Part shown: positions 8,868-16,414 of the stretch, piece after piece | Layout of the letters: each line of letters begins with the position of its first letter | Position numbering within the stretch: position 1 is the stretch's first letter | Assembly (NCBI GenBank): GCA_900554515.1 | Contig: USHN01000002.1 | Span: 62,001-126,000 of the forward strand | Length of the DNA: 64,000 nt | Source: an uncultured Acidaminococcus sp. | Lineage (GTDB): Bacteria; Bacillota; Negativicutes; Acidaminococcales; Acidaminococcaceae | Direction of reading: 5' to 3' | Program-made: the position numbers and the translations under genes | Notes under the pieces: generated by a model | What the model was told of the DNA's origin: nothing | The model's database searches: none | The model's input: the letters and a program-made list of their open reading frames with translations, nothing else

Positions 8868-8920
8868 AAAAATCTCCTTCTACTCATGTCGTTATGCTTC
8901 ATGAGCGGAAGGAGATTTTT
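8868..8920. terminator. Bidirectional terminator between proC and the phosphoesterase gene
   Basis: AAAATCTCCTTC pairs with GAAGGAGATTTTT, and CTCATG/CATGAG extends the inner stem. The A-rich left flank and T-rich right flank let it work on both strands. Its right end touches the stop of the minus-strand gene. Confidence 0.85.
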
Positions 8921-10049
8921 ACGTGATTGTGAAATAGGCAATTTCCGGTGGACAACCCAAACGGAAGGGAAACCAGCTGCCGTTACCGCAATGAACGTAG
9001 CCGTAGGAAGCACCGTGACGGAAAAGTCCCCGGGTATATTTAAATACGGGGATGAGGGGTTGTCCTAAAAAACCAAGTTGGCTGCCGTGGGTATGTCCGC
9101 TTAATGTCAGCGGGATGCCAATTGCGGCGGCCTCATCCATAAAATCTGGATGATGGGCCAAAAGAAGTGTTTTTTGGGGGTCAGGAACATGAGCCATGGC
9201 TTCGTCCAAATATTCTTTTCGCTGCGTATCGTAAGCGCTGCCTCTTAGAAAAGAAAAATCAACGCCTGCTACCCAAAGATCCGTATCCGGCATGGGGATG
9301 GCGCTATTGGAAAGAAAATGGACACCGGTACTCTTTAAAATCCTCTGTACCATAGCCAAGCCGCCCCGGTAATATTCGTGATTTCCCATAACAAAATAAA
9401 TTCCTTTGGGGAAGTGGGGGACAAAATGACTGAGTATAGCAGCGGCCTGCTCGTTCTGACTGGGATCATCAAAAAGATCCCCTGTTACCATTAAAGCATC
9501 TGCTCCCTGCTTGCTAATGCGGGCTAAAAGCGCAGAGAAATCATCCGTACTGAAAAAAGCCCCCAAATGTATATCACTGATCTGGGCGATGCGGACGCCT
9601 TTGGCCTGTACTGCAGCTGGAAATGGAATGGTAAATTCCCGGTCCACCGCATGTTTTCGTTCTATTTCTCCACCGTACACGCTGAGCGTTGCTGCAGCGG
9701 CGGGATAAGCAACTGCCGCTTTTAAAAAGCGGCGCCGGGATGGATCTGTAGGCGTATGCAGAATGCGCCGATAGATAAAGCGGAGACAGAGGGAAATCGT
9801 GACCAGTAGGTTTAGCACCAGCTGGAACATTAACAGCATGGCCAGCAAACGAAAATAAAAAGATTCCTGCGACCCGATTCCAGGGCGCCAATGGGCGGTG
9901 GAAAGGAAAAACCAACCTAAGAAACTGTCGCCAGCCAGTGTCACCAAAAGACAACCGCGCCATTTCCTTTTTCCGCAAAGAAAATAAGTAGTCCCTGCTG
10001 TCCAGAGCCCCAGCAGGGTAACAATGAGTAAGACAATAGAAAAAAACAT
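8919..10049 (-). CDS. Membrane-anchored metallophosphoesterase (YkuE-like)
   Basis: Calcineurin-type phosphoesterase of 376 residues. The metal-binding motifs are in order: SDIHLG, GDLFDD, GNHEYY, AHHPD and SGHTHGSQ. The first 95 residues form about three membrane segments. Then a perfect twin-arginine motif SRRRFLK (residues 104-110) precedes a hydrophobic stretch, so the catalytic domain probably faces outside. Bacillus YkuE is a known Tat substrate of this family; the true substrate is unclear (wall or lipid phosphates are possible). It lies 15 bases downstream of the secreted-protein gene and is probably co-transcribed with it. Confidence 0.88.
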   Translation of the reverse strand: MFFSIVLLIVTLLGLWTAGTTYFLCGKRKWRGCLLVTLAGDSFLGWFFLSTAHWRPGIGSQESFYFRLLAMLLMFQLVLNLLVTISLCLRFIYRRILHTPTDPSRRRFLKAAVAYPAAAATLSVYGGEIERKHAVDREFTIPFPAAVQAKGVRIAQISDIHLGAFFSTDDFSALLARISKQGADALMVTGDLFDDPSQNEQAAAILSHFVPHFPKGIYFVMGNHEYYRGGLAMVQRILKSTGVHFLSNSAIPMPDTDLWVAGVDFSFLRGSAYDTQRKEYLDEAMAHVPDPQKTLLLAHHPDFMDEAAAIGIPLTLSGHTHGSQLGFLGQPLIPVFKYTRGLFRHGASYGYVHCGNGSWFPFRLGCPPEIAYFTIT

Positions 10050-10064
10050 AAGTGATTTATACCT

Positions 10065-10577
10065 TTAGTGAATTTCCTGTTTTAGGTGGGGAAGGATGAC
10101 CTGCATCCTATCTCCCTGGTTCCAAAGAGGCAGCGGCTTCCACCAAGCAGCAGAAAGCTGGGGGTTATTGGCCAGCGCCTGAAATCCTGTGAGCCCTGTA
10201 AGCATGCCAGGCTGTTGCCAGCTGTAAAGCTGGAGTGCCGGACGGTAAACAAGAAGCTGTGCCTGTTTGGTTAACCCAATTTCCGCAGGCATCATTTGGC
10301 TGGTTTGCGGGAGTGTGGCTGGAGTACTTAGTTTGGGGCTTGGAATGGGGCGTGGTGCAACGGGGGAATTTACGGGTCTAATCATGGGAATGGGGATTTT
10401 TCCCGGATGCTGGTAATTGCCAATAGGGACGGTAGGCCGTGGCAAATGGGCACCAATAGCGCCTGGTTTCGGTACATGGATTGCCGTACCGGGTACCGGC
10501 ATAGCCCAGGATAGGCTGCAAGAAAATAATGATATGGCTATGATAGATACTATTTTAGTCCGCAAAAAATGCATCAT
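10065..10577 (-). CDS. Proline-rich secreted protein of unknown function
   Basis: A 170-residue protein with a clear signal peptide (basic LRTK, hydrophobic core, cleavage after SWA at about residue 25). Next comes a region very rich in proline (about residues 26-95, with repeated short P-x-P steps) and a more ordinary C-terminal 75 residues containing LQLYSWQQPG and AAWWKPLPLW. I do not recognise the family. I chose ATG 10577, which is well spaced from a GAGGTGA ribosome site; an upstream GTG at 10586 overlaps that site. It probably forms an operon with the phosphoesterase, so both may act at the envelope. Confidence 0.7.
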   Translation of the reverse strand: MMHFLRTKIVSIIAISLFSCSLSWAMPVPGTAIHVPKPGAIGAHLPRPTVPIGNYQHPGKIPIPMIRPVNSPVAPRPIPSPKLSTPATLPQTSQMMPAEIGLTKQAQLLVYRPALQLYSWQQPGMLTGLTGFQALANNPQLSAAWWKPLPLWNQGDRMQVILPHLKQEIH

Positions 10578-10597
10578 ATGGATCACCTCATAATTTT

Positions 10598-10627
10598 ATT
10601 ATACTCCAATTTAAATTGTAAAAGTGT
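10598..10627 (-). promoter_or_regulatory. Weak candidate promoter for the secreted-protein gene
   Basis: A perfect TATAAT on the minus strand (10598-10603) lies about 20 bases before the start codon. No good -35 is visible at the expected distance. Confidence 0.3.
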
Positions 10628-10645
10628 GAAAATTATAACTAGAGA

Positions 10646-10689
10646 AAATGCGAACGATACTGTAACTATTTTAATAAAAGTTCGATATT
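10646..10689. promoter_or_regulatory. Paired inverted PurBoxes upstream of purE (PurR operator)
   Basis: The Bacillus PurR consensus is AWWWCCGAACWWT in two inverted copies. Here 10646-10658 reads AAATGCGAACGAT (11 of 13 matches) and the complement of 10677-10689 reads AATATCGAACTTT (12 of 13). The boxes are 18 bases apart and end four bases before the -35 of the purE promoter. A purR gene lies at 23595, which supports the assignment. Confidence 0.7.
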
Positions 10690-10692
10690 CCA

Positions 10693-10721
10693 TTGACAGC
10701 ATACGGCCCTATTGATAGAAT
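10693..10721 (+). promoter_or_regulatory. purE operon promoter
   Basis: TTGACA (10693-10698), a 17-base spacer and TAGAAT (10716-10721), directly downstream of the PurBoxes. The leader of about 90 bases before purE ends in a short T6 tract, but I could not build a convincing attenuator or purine riboswitch from it. Confidence 0.8.
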
Positions 10722-10816
10722 AAGGGTAAGTTGAAAGTTGTGTCAGCTAAGATCCCTGAGAAGCATATACACAAGTGGGTGGAATGATTCCTGGGGCTTT
10801 TTTCTTGGAGGTGTCA

Positions 10817-11323
10817 ATGATGAAGGTAGCAATCATTATGGGAAGCAATTCGGACTGGCCAAAACTGGAGGCAGCGGAAAAAGTTCTGAAGGAATTCGGG
10901 ATTGAAACTGAGGTACAAGTTGCCAGTGCCCATCGGACTCCGGAATTGGTCAAAGCATTTGCCGAAGGCGCCAGGGAGCGTGGTGTGGAAGCTATTATTG
11001 CGGCAGCAGGCGCTGCAGCGCACTTGGGCGGGTTTATCGCTGCGTATACCACACTGCCGGTGATTGGGATTCCTATTGATGCTACCCCTTTGGGTGGTAT
11101 GGATTCCCTGCTGAGCTTTGTGCAAATGCCTTCCGGGATTCCCGTCGCTACCATGGCCATCAATGGCGCTAAGAACGCAGGAATTTTTGCTGTAGAAATT
11201 TTGGCTGGAAAACATCCGGAATTGGTACAGAAATTGGCGGCGTATCGTGCCAAAATGAAGGAAGAAGTGAAGGCCAAGGGAGAAAAACTGGCTGCTACCC
11301 GGGCTGCTGCGGAAAAAGCCTGA
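10817..11323 (+). CDS. purE: N5-carboxyaminoimidazole ribonucleotide mutase
   Basis: Converts N5-CAIR to CAIR in IMP synthesis. MKVAIIMGSNSDW (residues 2-14) and the SAHRTPE motif (about 43-49) are the class I PurE active-site loops. The 168 residues are the usual length. The ATG at 10817 has a TTGGAGG site; a longer open frame from 10775 has no ribosome site and adds residues not seen in the family. It is the first gene of the purE-F-M-N-H-D operon. Class I PurE normally works with PurK, which is not in this window. Confidence 0.96.
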   Translation: MMKVAIIMGSNSDWPKLEAAEKVLKEFGIETEVQVASAHRTPELVKAFAEGARERGVEAIIAAAGAAAHLGGFIAAYTTLPVIGIPIDATPLGGMDSLLSFVQMPSGIPVATMAINGAKNAGIFAVEILAGKHPELVQKLAAYRAKMKEEVKAKGEKLAATRAAAEKA

Positions 11324-11335
11324 GCAGGAGGACGT

Positions 11336-12772
11336 ATGTGGGAAAAAGAGCTGCAGGGTGATACACTGCACGAAGAATGTGGTGTTTTTGGCATTTATTC
11401 CAAAAATGATGATGTAGCATTAAATACCTATTGGGGCCTTTTTGCCCTTCAGCATAGGGGACAGGAAAGCGCTGGAATTGCGGTGAGCAATGGCCGCAAT
11501 ATGCACATCAAAAAAGGTATGGGCCTGGTGAACGATGTATTTAAAAGCGGACTGCAAGGCCTGGATGGCTATATGGCCATCGGGCATGTCCGCTACTCGA
11601 CTACGGGTTCCAGCCTGTCCTATAATGTGCAGCCCCTGAAAGTATTTTATGATGGGGGCAATCTGGCGCTGTCTCATAATGGCAATCTGACGAATGCGGC
11701 GCAGCTGCGGAATGAACTCAGCAAAGAAGGGCATGTGTTTCAAACCACAGTGGATACGGAAGTGGTTTTGGCACTCATTGCCCGCAGCCGGAAAAAAACA
11801 CTTCCGGAACGGGTGGCAGAAGCAGCCAATACCATAAAGGGCGCATTTAGTATCCTGGTGATGGGGGATGATCAGATCGTTGCGTTCCGGGATCCTTATG
11901 GATTCCATCCACTGTGCCTGGGACGGCTGCATCATGGCTGGGTGCTTGCCAGTGAAACCTGCGCCTTGGATCAGGTGGGGGCAGAATACGTGCGGGATAT
12001 CGCTCCTGGAGAAATGGTGATTATTCGCGATGCGGAAAAAGAGCCGGAAAGCATTATGTATTGTGAACATACACCGGAACACTGCGCCCACTGCGTATTT
12101 GAGTATGTGTATTTTGCCCGGCCGGACAGCGTTCTTGACGGGGAAAGCGTGTATCAGGCCCGGTTGAATATGGGGCGGATCCTGGCACGGGAGACTAAAG
12201 ATATCAAGGCGGATATTGTGATTTCTGTACCGGATTCCGGAACGCCGGCAGCTATCGGATATGGGCTGGAAGCAGGAATTCCTTTTGTAGAAGGGCTGAC
12301 CAAAAATAAATATATTGGCCGTACGTTTATCCAGCCCACCCAGAAGCAGCGGCTGAATTCCGTGCGACTGAAGCTCAATGCCAACCGGAGCCTGGTAGCT
12401 GGCAAATCCGTGGTGATGGTGGATGATTCCATCGTGCGGGGCACCACCAGCGGCCTGATTGTGCAGCTCTTGCGGGATGCTGGGGCTACCGCGGTGCATG
12501 TGTGCATCAGTTCTCCTCCGGTGGTTGATTCCTGTTACTATGGGATTGATACCTCTGAACGAAAAGAATTGATCGCGGCCATCAAAAATGAGGAAGAAAT
12601 CCGGGAATATATTAAAGCTGACAGCCTGCACTATATTACCATGAAAGGATTGCGGGAAAGTCTGTCCGTCCTGAAACCGGACGATATGTGCTATGCTTGC
12701 TTCAATCGGATCTATCCGGATGGTGCGGATAAAGAAATGAAACTTGGCAATAAGTTCCAGTTTGAAGGGTGA
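11336..12772 (+). CDS. purF: Amidophosphoribosyltransferase
   Basis: Committed step of purine synthesis: PRPP plus glutamine gives phosphoribosylamine. An N-terminal Ntn-hydrolase glutaminase domain is preceded by a 14-residue propeptide, with C15 of ECGVFGIYSK as the predicted nucleophile after processing. The C-terminal phosphoribosyltransferase has the PRPP loop VVMVDDSIVRGTTSG (about residues 360-374). Cysteines in CEHTPEHCAHC and DMCYAC fit the Fe-S-containing, Bacillus-type enzyme. At 478 residues it is normal. GGAGGACGT precedes the ATG, 12 bases after purE. Confidence 0.97.
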   Translation: MWEKELQGDTLHEECGVFGIYSKNDDVALNTYWGLFALQHRGQESAGIAVSNGRNMHIKKGMGLVNDVFKSGLQGLDGYMAIGHVRYSTTGSSLSYNVQPLKVFYDGGNLALSHNGNLTNAAQLRNELSKEGHVFQTTVDTEVVLALIARSRKKTLPERVAEAANTIKGAFSILVMGDDQIVAFRDPYGFHPLCLGRLHHGWVLASETCALDQVGAEYVRDIAPGEMVIIRDAEKEPESIMYCEHTPEHCAHCVFEYVYFARPDSVLDGESVYQARLNMGRILARETKDIKADIVISVPDSGTPAAIGYGLEAGIPFVEGLTKNKYIGRTFIQPTQKQRLNSVRLKLNANRSLVAGKSVVMVDDSIVRGTTSGLIVQLLRDAGATAVHVCISSPPVVDSCYYGIDTSERKELIAAIKNEEEIREYIKADSLHYITMKGLRESLSVLKPDDMCYACFNRIYPDGADKEMKLGNKFQFEG

Positions 12773-12784
12773 GGAGGAAACGCT

Positions 12785-13843
12785 GTGACCGAAAAGAAAG
12801 TGATAACTTACGCAGATGCCGGAGTCGATATTGATGCGGGCAATAAAGCCGTAGAATTAATGAAGGACAGTGTACGGGCTACATATCGTCCTGAAGTAAT
12901 CGGGGATTTGGGCGGATTCGGCGGCCTGTTTGCCATGGGCAGCAACTATAAGGACCCGGTACTGGTTTCCGGAACCGACGGTGTGGGGACAAAGCTGAAA
13001 CTTGCCTTTTTGATGGATCGGCATGATACCATCGGGCAGGATGCAGTGGCCATGTGCGTGAATGATATTTTGGTACAGGGTGCGGAACCTTTATTTTTCC
13101 TGGATTATATTGCTACGGCAAAAGTGGATTCTCAAAAAATTGCGGATATTGTCAAAGGAGTAGCCCGCGCCTGTAAGGAAAGCGGCTGCGCTCTTATTGG
13201 AGGGGAAACCGCAGAGATGAGCGGCTTCTATGCTCCGGGAGAATATGATATCGCCGGTTTTTCCGTGGGGGTAGTGGAAAGAAATAAAATGATTACCGGA
13301 GACAAGGTTAAGGCCGGGGATGTGCTTTTGGGTCTGCCTTCTACCGGCGTACACTCCAACGGGTATTCCCTGGTGCGGAAGCTGTGCTTTGATGTGATGC
13401 AGTTTAAGGCGGACACCTATATTCCGGAATTTGGCAAAACGCTGGGAGAAGAATTGCTGACGCCTACACGCCTGTATCCTAAAACAGTGCTGCCCATGAT
13501 CAAACAATTCGACCTTCATGGTATGGTGCATATTACTGGCGGTGGGTTCTATGAAAATATTCCACGGATTTTGCCGCAGGACTGCGATGCCGAAGTACAT
13601 GCAGATGCCTGGGAAATGCCTCCGGTATTTCGTAAACTCCAGGAATGGGGCAATGTGCCTTGGAAAGAAATGTACCGGACCTTCAATATGGGCGTAGGCA
13701 TGGTGCTGGTCGTGGATGCTGGGGAAGCAGAGGCTGTACGCCGCTACCTGAAAGAAAACGGAGAAATATATTATGAACTGGGACATGTAGTGCCAGGAAC
13801 AAACAAGACCGTGATGAAAGGCGGCGTATTCGGTCATGAATAG
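12785..13843 (+). CDS. purM: Phosphoribosylformylglycinamidine cyclo-ligase (AIR synthetase)
   Basis: ATP-dependent ring closure from FGAM to AIR. The conserved LVSGTDGVGTKLKLAF (about residues 59-74) and ALIGGETAEMSGFY motifs are present, and the 352 residues are typical. The GTG start at 12785 is preceded by GTGAGGAGGAAA. Its last 8 bases overlap purN, showing tight operon coupling. PurL, which supplies FGAM, is not in this window. Confidence 0.97.
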   Translation: MTEKKVITYADAGVDIDAGNKAVELMKDSVRATYRPEVIGDLGGFGGLFAMGSNYKDPVLVSGTDGVGTKLKLAFLMDRHDTIGQDAVAMCVNDILVQGAEPLFFLDYIATAKVDSQKIADIVKGVARACKESGCALIGGETAEMSGFYAPGEYDIAGFSVGVVERNKMITGDKVKAGDVLLGLPSTGVHSNGYSLVRKLCFDVMQFKADTYIPEFGKTLGEELLTPTRLYPKTVLPMIKQFDLHGMVHITGGGFYENIPRILPQDCDAEVHADAWEMPPVFRKLQEWGNVPWKEMYRTFNMGVGMVLVVDAGEAEAVRRYLKENGEIYYELGHVVPGTNKTVMKGGVFGHE

Positions 13844-14444
13844 AAAAATCGGCGTCCTGGTGAGCGGCAGGGGCAGCAATTTTCAGGCTATCGTAGATAA
13901 AATCAAGGCCGAGCACCTGCCTATTGACATCACCGTAGTGATCAGCGACAGCGTGGAAGCCTATGCCCTTAAGCGGGCCGAAAAAGAAGGAATCCCACAC
14001 TATGCCGTTGCCCGGCAGGATTATCCGGACAAGGCTTCCTTTGAGGCGGCTATCAACCAAAAACTCCGGGAAGCCAAGGTGGAACTGGTGGTTTTGGCAG
14101 GCTTTATGCGAATTTTGTCAGCGGACTTCGTGAACGCCTGGCCGGAAAAAATTATCAATATTCATCCTGCGCTGCTCCCCAGCTTTACCGGACTGGATGC
14201 GCAGGGACAGGCTTTAAAATATGGCGTAAAAATCGCTGGCTGTACGGTCCATTTTGTGGATGCGGGTATGGATAGCGGTCCTATTATCAAACAGGCGGCG
14301 GTTCCTGTGCTGGATGAGGATACGCATGATACGCTGGCGGCACGGATTTTGGTACAAGAACACACCATTCTGCCGGAAGTAGTAAAACTGTGGGCGGAAG
14401 ATCGTCTGGAAGTTCGCGGCAGGCATGTAAAAATTCGGAAATAG
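13836..14444 (+). CDS. purN: Phosphoribosylglycinamide formyltransferase
   Basis: Uses 10-formyl-tetrahydrofolate to formylate GAR. LVSGRGSNFQAIVD (about residues 7-20) is the phosphate loop. INIHPALLPSF (about 107-117) carries the catalytic His, and VHFVDAGMDSGPII (about 135-148) holds the catalytic Asp. At 202 residues it is standard. It overlaps purM by 8 bases and precedes purH by 11 bases. Confidence 0.97.
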   Translation: MNRKIGVLVSGRGSNFQAIVDKIKAEHLPIDITVVISDSVEAYALKRAEKEGIPHYAVARQDYPDKASFEAAINQKLREAKVELVVLAGFMRILSADFVNAWPEKIINIHPALLPSFTGLDAQGQALKYGVKIAGCTVHFVDAGMDSGPIIKQAAVPVLDEDTHDTLAARILVQEHTILPEVVKLWAEDRLEVRGRHVKIRK

Positions 14445-14455
14445 GAGGGAGTCAA

Positions 14456-15052
14456 ATGGCGATACAAAGAGCACTGGTCAGTGTTTCGGATAAGACGGGG
14501 ATTGTGGAGCTGGCAGCATTTCTCCACAAAAAAGGCATTGAAATTATTTCCACAGGTGGAACCATGAAAGCCATTAAAGCCGCAGGAATACCTGTGACCT
14601 ATGTGAGTGACGTGACCGGTACTCCGGAAATGATGGATGGCCGGGTCAAGACTTTGAACCCTAAGATTCACGGTGGCATTCTGGCGGTGCGTAGCAATCC
14701 GAAGCATATGCAGGATATGCGGGATAATGGGATCAAACCCATTGATTTGGTTGTGGTAAATTTGTATCCCTTTGAGGCCACCATTGCCAAACCCAACGTT
14801 ACGGAAGCAGAGGCCATCGAAAATATTGATATTGGTGGGCCGGCAATGGTACGGGCTTCAGCCAAAAATTTTCATGACGTGGTGATTATTACCAATCCGG
14901 GCCGTTATCAGGATCTGATGAAGATGCTGGAGGAAAAAGGGGATATTGACCTTAAAACCCGGAGAGCACTGGCGCAGGAAGCATTTGCTCACACGGCGGC
15001 GTATGATACCGCAATTGCAGCGTATTTGAAAAAACAGCTGGCGAAAGACTGA
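14456..15052 (+). CDS. purH: IMP cyclohydrolase, stand-alone N-terminal PurH domain
   Basis: Closes the IMP ring from FAICAR. The 198 residues cover only the MGS-like cyclohydrolase half of PurH: LVSVSDKTGIVELA (about residues 7-20), DVTGTPEMMDGRVKTLNPK (about 56-74) and NIDIGGPAMVRASAKN (about 120-135). The AICAR transformylase half of the usual 510-residue bifunctional enzyme is absent. The next gene is purD, with no remnant between them. The ATG at 14456 follows an AGGAGGGAG site; a longer frame from 14390 overlaps purN. The transformylase must come from another locus, as in other species with a split PurH. Confidence 0.93.
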   Translation: MAIQRALVSVSDKTGIVELAAFLHKKGIEIISTGGTMKAIKAAGIPVTYVSDVTGTPEMMDGRVKTLNPKIHGGILAVRSNPKHMQDMRDNGIKPIDLVVVNLYPFEATIAKPNVTEAEAIENIDIGGPAMVRASAKNFHDVVIITNPGRYQDLMKMLEEKGDIDLKTRRALAQEAFAHTAAYDTAIAAYLKKQLAKD

Positions 15053-15065
15053 CGGGAGGCAGAAT

Positions 15066-16352
15066 ATGCAGGTACTGGTCATTGGAGGCGGCGGCAGAGA
15101 ACATACCTTGGTGTGGAAACTGGCGCAAAGCCCAAAGGTAGAAAAAATTTATGCAGTCCCTGGCAACCCTGGCATGAAAAATTTGGCAGAATGTGTCCAG
15201 CTGGATGTTAACGATCGGGAAGGATTGGCTGCTTGGGCCCAAAACCACCATATTGATCTTACCGTGGTGGGGCCTGAGGCTCCATTGGTGGATGGTCTTG
15301 TGGACGTGTTTCAGCAGCATGGCCTGACGGTTTTTGGCCCAACAGCGAGGGCAGCTGCCATTGAAGGATCCAAAATTTTTTCCAAAGAGCTGATGCAAAA
15401 ATACGGCGTTCCTACGGCCTTCTTTAAAGTTTGTGATACGCTACAGGAAGCGAAAGCCTTTGTGGAAGAAAAAGGAGCCCCCATTGTTATCAAAGCCGAT
15501 GGCCTGGCTGCCGGTAAAGGCGTCGTAGTGGCCATGACCAAAGCAGAGGCCATGGAAGCTTTGGAAGAAATGATGGCCGGCCATAAATTTGGCGCCGCCG
15601 GCAATAAAGTGGTAATTGAAGAATTTATGGAAGGGGAAGAAGCATCTCTCTTTGCTTTTACCGATGGCAAAACCATTGTTCCTATGCTTGCAGCCCAGGA
15701 TCATAAACGAGTTAATGATGGGGATGAGGGCCCCAATACCGGTGGTATGGGTGCTTATTGTCCTGCCCCTGTCATGACTCCGGAATTAAAACAAAAAACA
15801 ATGGATACCATTCTGCGCCCCGTAGTGGATGCTATGGCTAAAGAAGGACGGCCTTATGCCGGCTGTCTGTATGCAGGCCTTATGATCAAAGGGGATAGCG
15901 TAAAGGTGGTAGAATTTAACGCCCGTTTCGGAGATCCGGAAACCCAGGCCGTTTTGCCGCTGTTAAAAAGTGATCTGCCTACGATTATGGTAGCTTGCGC
16001 CAAAGGAACCTTGCGGCCGGATATGGTGGAATGGGAAACGGATAAAGCAGCTGTGTGCGTAGTCATGGCCAGTTCCGGGTATCCCGCTTCCTATCCCAAA
16101 GGACTTCCCATTACCGGATTGGAAGAAGCAGGGGCTATGCAGGATGTTGTCGTGTTCCATGCAGGAACGCGGGAAGAAAATGGACAAATTCTGACTAACG
16201 GCGGAAGGGTCCTGGGTGTCACGGCGGTGGCGGAAGATATCTTAGCAGCACAGCGCAAAGCCTATGCAGCAGTAGAAAAAATCCACTTTGATGGGGCACA
16301 TTATCGGAAAGATATTGCATGGAGAGCCCTGCGCAGGATAAACAATAAATAA
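15066..16352 (+). CDS. purD: Phosphoribosylamine-glycine ligase (GARS)
   Basis: Second step of purine synthesis: joins glycine to phosphoribosylamine with ATP. The start VLVIGGGGREHTL (residues 3-15) is the PurD N-domain loop. The ATP-grasp domain includes IKADGLAAGKGVVVA and the signature GPNTGGMGAYCPAP (about 225-238). At 428 residues the length is normal. It is the last gene of the operon, with an ATG after GACGGGAGGC. No terminator hairpin is visible before the guaB promoter. Confidence 0.97.
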   Translation: MQVLVIGGGGREHTLVWKLAQSPKVEKIYAVPGNPGMKNLAECVQLDVNDREGLAAWAQNHHIDLTVVGPEAPLVDGLVDVFQQHGLTVFGPTARAAAIEGSKIFSKELMQKYGVPTAFFKVCDTLQEAKAFVEEKGAPIVIKADGLAAGKGVVVAMTKAEAMEALEEMMAGHKFGAAGNKVVIEEFMEGEEASLFAFTDGKTIVPMLAAQDHKRVNDGDEGPNTGGMGAYCPAPVMTPELKQKTMDTILRPVVDAMAKEGRPYAGCLYAGLMIKGDSVKVVEFNARFGDPETQAVLPLLKSDLPTIMVACAKGTLRPDMVEWETDKAAVCVVMASSGYPASYPKGLPITGLEEAGAMQDVVVFHAGTREENGQILTNGGRVLGVTAVAEDILAAQRKAYAAVEKIHFDGAHYRKDIAWRALRRINNK

Positions 16353-16356
16353 AGTG

Positions 16357-16385
16357 TTGCATTTGTGACGGTCGAGTGGTAAAAT
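16357..16385 (+). promoter_or_regulatory. guaB promoter
   Basis: TTGCAT (16357-16362), a 17-base spacer ending in TGG, then TAAAAT (16380-16385), an extended -10 arrangement. It starts four bases after the purD stop. No PurBox is seen here. Confidence 0.65.
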
Positions 16386-16414
16386 AGGAAAAATATTTTA
16401 AAGGGGGATCTGTC

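Noticed and set aside
10722..10816. Possible purine riboswitch or attenuator in the purE leader
   Set aside because: There is a T6 tract and a tiny GGAAT/ATTCC repeat, but no three-way junction with conserved loops and no stable terminator stem. PurBoxes explain the control better.
11420..12631. A 403-codon minus-strand frame opposite purF
   Set aside because: Same reasons: purF is complete with all motifs, and the antisense product is compositionally strange.
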